A DNA stretch of 21,096 bases, taken from positions 1-21,096 of the forward strand of contig JAPLNJ010000562.1 in assembly GCA_026692885.1 (NCBI GenBank). The letters are read 5' to 3'. Below, in pieces: positions 12,733 through 21,096 of this stretch. The DNA is from Planctomycetota bacterium. Lineage in GTDB: Bacteria > Planctomycetota > Planctomycetia > Pirellulales > Pirellulaceae. The translations under genes were made by a program, and so were the position numbers. Positions within the stretch are counted from its first letter, which is position 1. The number at the start of each line of letters is the position of its first letter. A model generated the notes under the pieces. That model was not told the origin of the DNA. It made no database searches and saw only the letters and a list, made by a program, of their open reading frames with translations.

Positions 12733-15700
12733 ATGTCCAGCTACGGTATTCCCCGACGTTCCAAGACCCGTAGGAAGCTCTCCCATCGAACGCGTCAGGG
12801 AGGGCGAGGCCGGCTATTTTTTGAAGTCTTGGAAGATCGTCGACTTTTGGCGACTAGTGCGATTAGCACGTCCCTGCCCACCCTGGGCAGCACGTCGGAT
12901 ACCGCGCTGGTGTTTGACGGCGTGAACGATACCCTGCGCGTCGGCAACGCGGCGGCTGTGAACCTGCCGCAGCAGATGACCTTTGAAGGCTGGGTGTACC
13001 CGCAGAATGCCGGGGGCGACCAGCCGGTGTTTGCCAAGGAGGGACCGGGTGCGAACCAATCCTACTGGTTCGGGGTGTATGGGGGGCAGTTCGGGATCCT
13101 GTTGAATTCGAGCGGGAACAACGGCTGGGCCCTGGACGCCCGACACAGCGGCTCGATCAGCAACGGCCAGTGGCAACACATCGCCAGCACGTGGGATGGA
13201 ACCGCGTGGCGAAACTACAAGAACGGCCTGCTCGTCGGGTCCGGGACCTGGACCGGCACCTTCGCCAATTCCAGTTCCCCCTTGACCATCGGCAGCAACT
13301 CGGACTTCAACACCACGCACTTCAGCGGGACCCTGGACGATCTCCGCATCTGGAACGTCGCCCTGTCCCAGGCCGATATCCAGGCGCGCATGAACGCGCC
13401 GTTGGTTGGTAACGAGGCTGGCCTCGCCGCCTACTGGAAGCTGGACGAAGGCTCGGGCGCGACTGCCGCCGATGCGACCGTCCACCACTGCGACGCCGTG
13501 TTGGGCGGCGGGACGCCGGACTACGCGCCGGCCTGGGTGACCAGCAGCGCGCCGAGTGCCGGCGTGATTTCAACGGGCGTGGCCGGCACGCAGACTGCCA
13601 TCAGCCAGTTCGCCGTCAATTTCACGGGGCCGCTGACCGTCAGTGCCGCAACTGCCGCCGCGAGTTACCAGCTGCGGGAGGCGGGCGCCGACGGCACGCT
13701 GGGCACCGCCGACGATACCTCCATCGCCTTCAGCCCGAGCTACACCAGCGGCGCGACGACGGTCAACTTCACGGTCAGCCCGAACCCGCTGCAGCCCGGC
13801 AGGTACCAGTTCCAGACGCTGGCGGCACTGACCGACCAGGGCGGCAACCCGGTGACGCCGCTGGTGCTCCAGTTCACGGTAAGCAATGCTCCGGCTGGCA
13901 GGATCGAGGGCCCCAACAACGACTCGCTGCCCGCGGCCACCTCACTGCCCTTGACCGAAGACCCGGCGGGCAGCGGGTTCTTCACCGCGTTGGGCGCGGG
14001 CACGATCGGTACGACCAGCGACGTCGATTACTGGAGCTTCCCGGCCCGGGCGGGCGACCGCGTGAGCGTGGCCGGCGACAGCCTCACGACCGGCTCGGCC
14101 TCGATCTATGTCGAGTTGCGGAACGCCAACGACGCGATCATCGCCCAGGCCGGCGACTCCGCCAGCGGCCATCCGCTGATCTCCAACTTTGCGATCCCGA
14201 ACGACGGCACCTATTACGTCAAGACGCGAACGTACAGCAGCGGCTATATCAATCCGGGCTACACCGCCCGCGTGGACCTATCGCGCGGTTTCCTGGCCGA
14301 ATCCGAGGACAACGGATCGGTCGGCTCGGCGAGTGCGATCCTGCTCGTCCCTGGCGCAACCGGTCACGCGATCGGCACGGCCTCGGGTAATGTCACGATC
14401 TCCAGCGGCCTGGATTTCTTCACGCTCGGCAACCTGCGCGCCGGCGATGCGATCGATTTGTCGGTCGTACTGCCCGGGGTGAGCACGCTGGCCCCGCAGA
14501 TCCAGATCGTGCGCGGCCCGGGCGGTGCGGTGTTGGCCACGGCGACTGGCGCCGGCCACGCTACGGCCACCGCGCCGGCCGACGACGTGTACTACGCCAA
14601 AGTCTCCACGACCAACCCTTGGAGCGTCGGCAGCCGGGCTTTATATCTGCTGAAGGCCGACGTGGCCGCGGCCACTGCCGCCACGGTCTTGACCACCACC
14701 CTGCCGACGGCGACCGTAGCCGCCAGCCCGTCGTTGGCGTTCGATGGTGTCCGACAGTTCGTTCAGATCCCTGACTCGCCCTCGTTGCGGCCTGTCGGCG
14801 CCGTGACCCTGGAGACATGGTTCCAATTCTCGGCCACCCAGAACCAGGTCTTCCTCAGCAAGACGGTGGGGACCGGCGGGCGCGATTCCTACGCTCTTTG
14901 GTATCAGAGCGGGCAACTCCTGGGGACCGTCGAAAATGCGGGCACCGGCGGTACGTTCGTCGCCTACAACTGGACGCCCGCGCTGGGGACTTGGTATCAC
15001 CTCGCGTTTACCTACGACAGTGCTACCAGCGTGCAGACGCTATACCTGAACGGGGCCGTTGTGGCAGCGAACACGACCGGCATCACTTCCAGCTTCGATA
15101 CCCACCCGGTGCTGTTGGGGGCCGACTTCAACAATGAATCGCTGGTCTACTTCGCCGCCGGCAAGATGGACGAACCCCGCATCTGGAACATCGCGCGTTC
15201 GCCGATCGAGATCCAGCGCGACATTGCCAAGACCCTGACTGGCAACGAGACGGGCCTGGTGGGCTACTGGCGGTTCAATGAGGGCACAGGGACGACCGTC
15301 GCGGACGCGACGGCCAATCACAATGACGGTGCCCTCGGCGGGCCGAACTTGCTTTTTCAACCGGCCTGGTTGACCGCGGGCGCGCCGAGTCTCGGTGGGG
15401 CGCTAGCCTTCAGCCCGAACGCCGCGGTGATTGTTCCGGACAACGTCATCCGCAACTTAACCACGCTGACCCTCGAGATGTGGTTCAATACGACGTCCAA
15501 CGGCGTGCTTTTTGGCTACCAGAACACGCGGTTTCCAGCCGCGCCCGGCAACTGCGTGCCCGCCCTCTACGTTGGCACAGATGGCAAGCTGCGCGGGGAA
15601 TTATGGAACGGCACTAACACCCAGGTGACCTCCCCCGCGGCCGTCAACGACGGCAATTGGCACCACGTGGCCCTGGTAGGCAGTGACACCAATCAAACGC

Positions 15701-18700
15701 TCTACCTCGATGGCGTGGCCATCGGTACCCGCACCGGAACCATCCTGTCACTCGACATGGTGTACAGTCAAATTGGGGTTGGATGGGGCAGCGGTCGGCC
15801 AGCCAGCCAGAGCGGGTATTATGGATTCAATGGCAGGATCGACGAAGTGCGTTTATGGAATGTCGCCCGTGGCCAAGCCGAGATCCAGAACGCCAAGGGC
15901 AGCATCCTCACCGGCAGCGAAGCCGGCCTCGTCGGTTATTGGCGGTTCGAGGAGGGCTCGGGCGTGACGACCGCCGATGCGACTTCCAACCACAACGACG
16001 GCGATCTGGGCGGTGCCAAGGCGATGCGGCCCACGTGGGATACCACCGCCGGCCCGCCGCTGACGGACACTGGGACCATCGCTCAAGTCGTCGCGGCCAT
16101 CGACCGCTTCTCGGTCACCTTAAGCCAGAATCTGCTGGCGACCGCCGCCGTCAATCCGAACAACTATGGCTTGGTCGAACTGGGCCCGGACCTGATCCTG
16201 GGCACCGGCGACGATTCCATCTACGCCTTGACATCGTCCTATACGGGCGTCGGCTCGCGCACGGTGTCGTTCACCATCAGCCCGAACCCGCTGCAGGCCG
16301 GGCACTACCGATTCCTGACCAAGCCGGGCCTGACCGACCGCGCCGGCAACCCGGTGACGGCCTACGCGTTGGACTTCGTCATCAACGATCCGGCGGCCGG
16401 CAAGATCGAAGGCACGCTGGGCGACGACGCGATCCCGGGCGCCACGCCGTTGCCGATGACCGAGACGCCCGCGGGCAGCGGTTTCTTTACCGCGCTGGGC
16501 GTCGGGACCTTCTTCGATACCAGCGACCGCGATTACTGGCGGTTCGACGCCGAGGCGGGCGACCGCGTGACGCTCCGCGTCGAGGCTCCGGGCAGCAGCA
16601 TCTATCCGCAGGTCTACCTGCAGAACGCCTCCGGCACGACTTTGACCTCGGTCGGCGGCGACTCTGCCGGCAACGCCCTGATCCAGAACTTTGCGATTCC
16701 GGCCCCAGGCACCTATTACGTCTACGTCTACAGCCAGAACAATCCGGCGATCTATCAACTCCGCGTGGACCAGGCCCGCGGCCCGCAATTGGAGGTCGAG
16801 GCGAACGACAGTCAGAGCCAGCCAACGGTCCTGAACCTCACTGTCACCGGCGGTTTGTACGGCCGCCAAGTCGTGGGCACCATCCTGGCGGGCGATGTGG
16901 GCGACTATTATGGCCTGGGCAATCTGACCACGGGCAATGCCGCCAACCTGTCGCTGTGGCTCCCGTCGTTCGGCACGCTCACGCCGGGCGAGACCACGCT
17001 GAGCATCGAGAAGGCCGGCAGCGGCACGGTCCTGGCCAGCAGCACCACCGGTTCGCTCAACTACACGGTGCCGAGCGACGGGGTCTACTATGCCCGCGTG
17101 CAGGCCGCCTCGGCCAAGCACGGAATTCGTGCGCAGTATCTGTTGAACCTGATGCTCAACGACGGCACGGCACCCACGGTCACCGGCACCACGCTCCCGG
17201 CCAATGGCACTGTCTCCACGGCCGAGATCGACCGCTTCACCGTGACCTTCTCCGAGGACTTGAATCCGGCTCTGCCCAAGCTCGTGAACGTGCTCCCGTA
17301 TGGCGGCCATGCGTACCTGCGCACCAGCGGTTCGACCTCGTTTGCCGCAGCCGAGGCGGAAGCGCGAGAGAGAGGCGGCCACCTGGTCACCATCAACAGC
17401 GCTGCCGAGAATGAGTTCGTGCGCGCCAATTTCGCCGCCCCGAACGGCGAAGTCTGGATCGGCCTGACGGACGAGGCCGTCGAAGGTACGTTCGTCTGGA
17501 CCAACGGCGAACCGGTCAGCTACACGAACTGGAATTCTGGCGAGCCGGACAACTCGAGCAACGAAGACTATGGCGAAATGTACTCTGGAGGCACCTGGAA
17601 CGACCGGACGGCGGGGAGTTCTCTCTACGGCGTCATCGAGTTCGACGGGCCGGACAGCGACGGCGACGGCCTGCCGGACGTCGGCGACCCGTTGCCGGCC
17701 GACCCGCGCAGGGCCATCGATCTGCGGGCGGCCGGCGCCGACGCCGCCTTCGGTACCGCCGACGACCAGATCTACCAGGTGATTAATTCTCCGGCGTACG
17801 CGAGCGGCTTGACCGCCTCCTTCCGCATCACGGACGGCCCGCTCCAACCGGGCAACTACCGGCTGACGATCAACGACTCGGTGACCGACCGCGCCGGCAA
17901 CCCGTTGACGCCGTTCCAGAGCAGCTTCACGCTGAACAACCTCACCCCCTACGTCATCGAGAGCCGCAGCAACGACACCGCGGCCGCGGCGACGACGCTG
18001 AGTCCCAGCCCGTCCAATGCCTCCGACGGCTCGTTCACGGCCACAGGGCTCACCTTCCCGGTCGGTACCAACCCTAACCGGCTGGCGGTGGGCCAACTCA
18101 ATGGCGACGGGCATCTGGACGTGGTGGCGGCCAACTACGGGTCCGGCAGCGTGAGCGTGCTCTTGGGCAACGGGGATGGAACCTTCCAGGGGAAGGTGGA
18201 CTACGCGACTGGAGCTAGTCCCTTGGATGCGGTGTTGGTGGACTTCAATGGCGACAGCCGACTAGATATCGCCACGGCGGATTACGGCGGGGGGAAGGTG
18301 AGCGTGCTGTTGGGCAACGGGAACGGCACGTTCCAGGCCAAGATCGATTATACGGTCGGCGCCAACCCGTACTACCTGACGGCGGCGGATTTGGACGGGG
18401 ACGGGCAGGTAGATCTGGCCGTGGCGAACTGGAGTTCCAACACCGTCAGCGTGCTGTTGAACAAGGCGGACGGGACCGGCACCTTCCGGGCCCAAACCAC
18501 GTTCGGGGTGGGCTCCTATCCTGCCGGTATCACAGCGGCCGATTTCGACGGGGACGGGAAGCAGGATCTGGCGGTCACCAACTACAACTCGACCTTCGTG
18601 AGTGTGCTGCGCAACACAGGCAGTACGCCGGGGACGGCGAGTTTCACGCGTAGCGACATCAGCGTCGCCAGCACTCTTCTCGACGTGACGGCTGGCGACC

Positions 18701-21096
18701 TGAACGGGGACGGAAGACCGGACATCGTCGCGGTGAGAAATAGCGGGGGGACCAACGTCTACGTGCTGACGAATTTGGGCGGGGGGGCGTTCGGGACGGC
18801 GACGGGCTACGCCAGCGGCGGCTCCGGGCTGTACCAGGTCGTATTCAGCGACCTGGACGGGGACGGGAAGCAGGATCTGGTCGTGCCAAATTACAACTCC
18901 AGCCAGGTGTCGACGTTTTTCAATCCGGGCGACGGAACGTTCCGCGCCGCGACGCTGTACGGGGTGTCGAACACACCGATTTCCGTGGCGGTTGGGGACT
19001 TCAACGAGGACGGGCGGACGGACATTGCCGCGTCGCTGTACGCCAACAACAGCAGTGGCGGGAACAGCGTGACGGTCCTGACCGGCAACCCGACGCAGCC
19101 GTTGGCCGAGGACCCGGTGGGGTCCGGGTTGCGTTCCGGCTACGCCCGAGGGAACCTGTGGGGCAACGGCTCGGACCAGGACTGGTACAGCTTCACGGCC
19201 CAGGCGGGCGACCGGTTGACGTTGGCAGCCGACGTACCGGGCAATCCGGCCGGCAGCGGGCTGAGCTACTACGTGTATGACGCGATGGGCAATCAGGTCA
19301 CGACCTTTAACAGCAACAACAGTGGCTACGGGCAAGTCGGCCCGGTTGCCCTGGCGCAGTCCGGCACGTACCGGGTGAGGGTGTCGACCTGGCAGGACTA
19401 CGAGAGCGAGTACCGCTTCCGCGTCACGCTGGCCACCGCAGGCCCGCTGCAGATCGAGACGGAGAGCAACGACACGACGGGCGCCGCCAACGTCCCCAAC
19501 CTGGCGCTCGTCCCGGTGGTGGGCGTCACCCATCAGCAAGCGACCATCGCCGGGGCGGTCACCACGGGCGACGGCGGGGACTACTACAAGCTCGGCAACC
19601 TGACCGCCGGCACGGCCATCACGCTGACCCAGGCGGAGCCGTCCACCAGCCCGCTGTCCGGCACATTGACGGTCGTGAATGCGGCCGGGGCCGCCGTGGC
19701 TGCGGCCGAATTCGGAACCGGCCTGACGTACAACCTGCCGGCAGGAGGGGACGGGACGTACTACGCCCGAGTTGCGGCCCCAGCGGCTGCCGCGACGGTC
19801 TCGTTCTGGATGAACTGGAACGGGGCCAACGACGCGATGCCGATCGGGTTCTCCAGCTACGACCTGTACTTCTATGGCGGCAACTTCGGCTTCAATACGG
19901 CCAACACCGGTGGCGACATCTTCGGCATCAGCAGCGCGGGGCTGGCCAATGCCTGGCACTTCGTGACCGCCGTGTTCACCCACGGCGACGCCACGCAGAG
20001 CCAATTGTGGATCGATGGGGTCCGGCAGACAGTGACGCAGCGGATGGGCAGCAGCGCGGGTCGGGGGACGCTGGGCACGGCGCTGCGGATCGGCGGGTGG
20101 GTGAACGACACCGGCCACCGGTTCATCGGGTCGCTGGACGACGTGGCGTTGTTTACGCGGGCACTGACAGCAGCCGAAATTCAGGCGGAGTATGCCGCCA
20201 AGTCCGGCGGGACGTATTCGGCGACCGTGTTATCGCAGTCGCCCGCCGCCTATTACCGGCTGGGAGAAACCAGCGGGACGGTGGCAGCCGACGCTTCCGG
20301 GAACGGCAACTACGGTTCGTTTGGGACCGGGGTGACGCCGGGCGCGGCCGGGGCGTTGACCGGCGACATGGACACGGCGTACGGGTTCAGCGGGGGACAG
20401 ATTGCGGTGACCGTGCCGCAGATCGGGGGCCATCCCGGGCTGCTCTCCCAATACATCCTGGGCGTCGACCTGGTGGACAGCGTGCCGCCGACGATCACGG
20501 CCGACGACCTGTCGGCGGAAGGCAGCACCGTCACGGCCATCCTCGACCGCTTTACGCTGAGCTTCTCCGAGGATCTGGCGGCGGCCACGGTCAACGATGC
20601 GAGTAATTTCGATTTGCGCGCTGCCGGTCCGGACGGCACGTTTGAGACGGTGGACGATGCGGTCTACCACCTGGTCAGCTACGGCTACACCACGGGCCTG
20701 ACGGCGCGCTACCGGGCGAACGACGGCCCGCTGCAACCTGGCAGCTACCGCTTGACGGTGGGCACGGGCCTGACCGATAAGCCGGGCAACCACTTGGTCA
20801 ATGCCTACGTCCGCACGTTCAGCACCGTGGGGGTGGCGCCGTTCGTGCTGGAGAGCCGCAGCAACGACACCGCGCCGACGGCAACCACGCTGAGTCCCAG
20901 CCCGTCCAGTGCCTTCGATCGCTCATTCACGGCCACGGGAGTCATTTTCCCAGTCGGCGTCAATCCGCATCGGTTGGCCTCGGGCCAACTCAATGGTGAC
21001 GGGCATCTGGACGTGGTCACGGCAAACCACTCGTCCAGCACCGTGAGCGTGCTGTTGGGGAACGGCGATGGGACGTTCCAGGGCAAGGTGGACTAC
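12733..21096 (+). CDS. Giant mosaic extracellular protein (LamG, Ig-like, PPC, C-type lectin, FG-GAP), 3' end outside window
   Basis: The frame is open for 2788 codons and leaves the window in phase. ATG 12733 is the first start after an in-frame stop at 12718; GGAG lies 9 nt upstream. Residues 30-40 ([11 protein letters not shown]) form the LEPR-XLL-type motif found near the start of large planctomycete surface proteins, after a basic stretch. Domains in order (approximate residues): LamG 56-270; Ig-like (Big_5 type) 277-385; two PPC-like units 388-643; LamG 668-886 and 888-1106; Ig-like 1112-1218; PPC-like 1221-1476; Ig-like 1477-1734 interrupted by a C-type lectin domain (1521-1638: WIGL, GEPDN, WND) and a Ca-loop [13 protein letters not shown]; seven FG-GAP repeats 1773-2118; PPC-like 2122 to about 2353; a LamG-like segment to about 2563; Ig-like 2584-2696; a second FG-GAP array from 2705. 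All are adhesion, glycan- or Ca-binding folds, and no catalytic domain is seen. A secreted adhesin or structural role is inferred. Confidence 0.93.
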   Translation, partial: MSSYGIPRRSKTRRKLSHRTRQGGRGRLFFEVLEDRRLLATSAISTSLPTLGSTSDTALVFDGVNDTLRVGNAAAVNLPQQMTFEGWVYPQNAGGDQPVFAKEGPGANQSYWFGVYGGQFGILLNSSGNNGWALDARHSGSISNGQWQHIASTWDGTAWRNYKNGLLVGSGTWTGTFANSSSPLTIGSNSDFNTTHFSGTLDDLRIWNVALSQADIQARMNAPLVGNEAGLAAYWKLDEGSGATAADATVHHCDAVLGGGTPDYAPAWVTSSAPSAGVISTGVAGTQTAISQFAVNFTGPLTVSAATAAASYQLREAGADGTLGTADDTSIAFSPSYTSGATTVNFTVSPNPLQPGRYQFQTLAALTDQGGNPVTPLVLQFTVSNAPAGRIEGPNNDSLPAATSLPLTEDPAGSGFFTALGAGTIGTTSDVDYWSFPARAGDRVSVAGDSLTTGSASIYVELRNANDAIIAQAGDSASGHPLISNFAIPNDGTYYVKTRTYSSGYINPGYTARVDLSRGFLAESEDNGSVGSASAILLVPGATGHAIGTASGNVTISSGLDFFTLGNLRAGDAIDLSVVLPGVSTLAPQIQIVRGPGGAVLATATGAGHATATAPADDVYYAKVSTTNPWSVGSRALYLLKADVAAATAATVLTTTLPTATVAASPSLAFDGVRQFVQIPDSPSLRPVGAVTLETWFQFSATQNQVFLSKTVGTGGRDSYALWYQSGQLLGTVENAGTGGTFVAYNWTPALGTWYHLAFTYDSATSVQTLYLNGAVVAANTTGITSSFDTHPVLLGADFNNESLVYFAAGKMDEPRIWNIARSPIEIQRDIAKTLTGNETGLVGYWRFNEGTGTTVADATANHNDGALGGPNLLFQPAWLTAGAPSLGGALAFSPNAAVIVPDNVIRNLTTLTLEMWFNTTSNGVLFGYQNTRFPAAPGNCVPALYVGTDGKLRGELWNGTNTQVTSPAAVNDGNWHHVALVGSDTNQTLYLDGVAIGTRTGTILSLDMVYSQIGVGWGSGRPASQSGYYGFNGRIDEVRLWNVARGQAEIQNAKGSILTGSEAGLVGYWRFEEGSGVTTADATSNHNDGDLGGAKAMRPTWDTTAGPPLTDTGTIAQVVAAIDRFSVTLSQNLLATAAVNPNNYGLVELGPDLILGTGDDSIYALTSSYTGVGSRTVSFTISPNPLQAGHYRFLTKPGLTDRAGNPVTAYALDFVINDPAAGKIEGTLGDDAIPGATPLPMTETPAGSGFFTALGVGTFFDTSDRDYWRFDAEAGDRVTLRVEAPGSSIYPQVYLQNASGTTLTSVGGDSAGNALIQNFAIPAPGTYYVYVYSQNNPAIYQLRVDQARGPQLEVEANDSQSQPTVLNLTVTGGLYGRQVVGTILAGDVGDYYGLGNLTTGNAANLSLWLPSFGTLTPGETTLSIEKAGSGTVLASSTTGSLNYTVPSDGVYYARVQAASAKHGIRAQYLLNLMLNDGTAPTVTGTTLPANGTVSTAEIDRFTVTFSEDLNPALPKLVNVLPYGGHAYLRTSGSTSFAAAEAEARERGGHLVTINSAAENEFVRANFAAPNGEVWIGLTDEAVEGTFVWTNGEPVSYTNWNSGEPDNSSNEDYGEMYSGGTWNDRTAGSSLYGVIEFDGPDSDGDGLPDVGDPLPADPRRAIDLRAAGADAAFGTADDQIYQVINSPAYASGLTASFRITDGPLQPGNYRLTINDSVTDRAGNPLTPFQSSFTLNNLTPYVIESRSNDTAAAATTLSPSPSNASDGSFTATGLTFPVGTNPNRLAVGQLNGDGHLDVVAANYGSGSVSVLLGNGDGTFQGKVDYATGASPLDAVLVDFNGDSRLDIATADYGGGKVSVLLGNGNGTFQAKIDYTVGANPYYLTAADLDGDGQVDLAVANWSSNTVSVLLNKADGTGTFRAQTTFGVGSYPAGITAADFDGDGKQDLAVTNYNSTFVSVLRNTGSTPGTASFTRSDISVASTLLDVTAGDLNGDGRPDIVAVRNSGGTNVYVLTNLGGGAFGTATGYASGGSGLYQVVFSDLDGDGKQDLVVPNYNSSQVSTFFNPGDGTFRAATLYGVSNTPISVAVGDFNEDGRTDIAASLYANNSSGGNSVTVLTGNPTQPLAEDPVGSGLRSGYARGNLWGNGSDQDWYSFTAQAGDRLTLAADVPGNPAGSGLSYYVYDAMGNQVTTFNSNNSGYGQVGPVALAQSGTYRVRVSTWQDYESEYRFRVTLATAGPLQIETESNDTTGAANVPNLALVPVVGVTHQQATIAGAVTTGDGGDYYKLGNLTAGTAITLTQAEPSTSPLSGTLTVVNAAGAAVAAAEFGTGLTYNLPAGGDGTYYARVAAPAAAATVSFWMNWNGANDAMPIGFSSYDLYFYGGNFGFNTANTGGDIFGISSAGLANAWHFVTAVFTHGDATQSQLWIDGVRQTVTQRMGSSAGRGTLGTALRIGGWVNDTGHRFIGSLDDVALFTRALTAAEIQAEYAAKSGGTYSATVLSQSPAAYYRLGETSGTVAADASGNGNYGSFGTGVTPGAAGALTGDMDTAYGFSGGQIAVTVPQIGGHPGLLSQYILGVDLVDSVPPTITADDLSAEGSTVTAILDRFTLSFSEDLAAATVNDASNFDLRAAGPDGTFETVDDAVYHLVSYGYTTGLTARYRANDGPLQPGSYRLTVGTGLTDKPGNHLVNAYVRTFSTVGVAPFVLESRSNDTAPTATTLSPSPSSAFDRSFTATGVIFPVGVNPHRLASGQLNGDGHLDVVTANHSSSTVSVLLGNGDGTFQGKVDY
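17293..17695 (+). other. C-type lectin domain with Ca-loop, nested in an Ig-like domain
   Basis: Within the giant protein, [43 protein letters not shown] and GGTWND form a C-type lectin-like fold, followed by [13 protein letters not shown], which resembles a thrombospondin type 3 calcium loop. The domain lacks cysteines, so the disulfides of animal lectins are absent. The preceding [10 protein letters not shown] and following [10 protein letters not shown] are two halves of one Ig-like unit, judged by the uninterrupted copy at 20482-20820 ([20 protein letters not shown]). Confidence 0.75.
17953..18204 (+). repeat. Direct repeat copy A inside the giant gene (partner 20845-21096)
   Basis: This 252-bp stretch (SRSND linker and first FG-GAP blade) recurs without gaps at a fixed offset of 2892 bp, which is 964 codons. 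Shared words include GAGAGCCGCAGCAACGACAC and ACGCTGAGTCCCAGCCCGTC. The copies differ mostly at scattered single positions. Confidence 0.85.
18049..19090 (+). other. Seven FG-GAP/VCBS repeats, probable beta-propeller
   Basis: Calcium-loop motifs start at 18097 (LNGDGHLD), 18244 (FNGDSRLD), 18391 (LDGDGQVD), 18544 (FDGDGKQD), 18700 (LNGDGRPD), 18853 (LDGDGKQD) and 19000 (FNEDGRTD), spaced 147-156 bp. Seven units match a complete integrin-type seven-blade propeller. Blades 2 and 7 have substitutions (Ser for Gly, Glu for Gly). An eighth motif at 20989 belongs to a second array that runs out of the window. Confidence 0.85.
20845..21096 (+). repeat. Direct repeat copy B inside the giant gene (partner 17953-18204)
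   Basis: This is the second copy of the 252-bp block, reaching the window edge, so the duplication probably continues to the right. The upstream Ig-like half ([13 protein letters not shown]) also matches the segment before copy A with a one-codon offset change. Confidence 0.85.

Noticed and set aside
15783..17414. A 543-codon plus-strand frame within the giant gene region
   Set aside because: It is a +2 shadow of the domain-bearing frame, low-complexity Arg/Gly/His-rich, and the true frame is continuous through it.
16120..18114. A 664-codon open frame on the minus strand
   Set aside because: It is antisense to the giant gene, has Arg/Val/Gly-rich composition with no domain, and arises from GC bias and the repeated codons of the real frame. 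The 618-codon minus frame at 18262-20118 is the same kind of shadow.
1..21096. rRNA genes, tRNA genes, riboswitches, replication origin
   Set aside because: I looked for conserved rRNA words, tRNA-like cloverleaf ends and known leader motifs and saw none; short or divergent RNAs cannot be excluded by eye.

Overview
The window is about 21 kb of GC-rich DNA that looks like a chromosome segment from a planctomycete, probably a Pirellulales-type lineage. The signs are a kinase fused to a nSTAND-type NTPase, secreted sugar-isomerase-like TIM barrels, a giant surface protein with an N-terminal LEPR-XLL-type motif ([11 protein letters not shown]), and intergenic gaps packed with palindromic repeats. 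The phylum is an inference from gene families; no rRNA is present to confirm it.

Layout, left to right. Positions 1-1405 hold a broken Ser/Thr kinase-NTPase gene that lost roughly 100 internal codons and its 3' part. Positions 1406-1755 hold repeat DNA, including two tandem copies of a 147-bp hairpin unit. A secreted TIM-barrel protein (2032-2946, +) converges on and overlaps by 11 bp a membrane-anchored coiled-coil protein (2936-3838, -). After a strong hairpin terminator (3897-3928) comes a minus-strand set: an AcpH-like protein, a D-tagatose/D-psicose 3-epimerase-family enzyme and trpC (6400-4057). Upstream of that lies the fatty-acid synthesis cluster, read leftwards from a good sigma70-type promoter at about 10440-10466: rpmF, fabD, fabG, acpP, fabF. 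plsX and fabH, which flank these genes in many bacteria, are absent here.

Positions 10772-11638 (+) encode an exported protein with two EF-hands fused to a family-3 O-methyltransferase. Positions 11639-12483 are a gene graveyard: a tyrosine recombinase C-terminus killed by a one-base insertion, the last third of an EamA-type transporter, and a MITE-like element of about 156 bp with nested inverted repeats.

From 12733 to the end of the window (still open) runs one reading frame of at least 2788 codons for a mosaic extracellular protein: LamG, bacterial Ig-like and PPC-like modules, a C-type lectin domain, and a seven-blade FG-GAP/VCBS propeller, with a second propeller starting at the window edge. 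I translated it codon by codon and found no stop or frameshift. Two of its domains appear to be inserted inside other domains, and a block recurs at a fixed 2892-bp offset, which suggests growth by module duplication.

I do not see a clear new defence or mobile system. The strongest candidates for novelty are the nested architecture of the giant protein, the exported EF-hand/methyltransferase fusion, the AcpH-like gene next to the ACP cluster, and the dense families of palindromic repeats.
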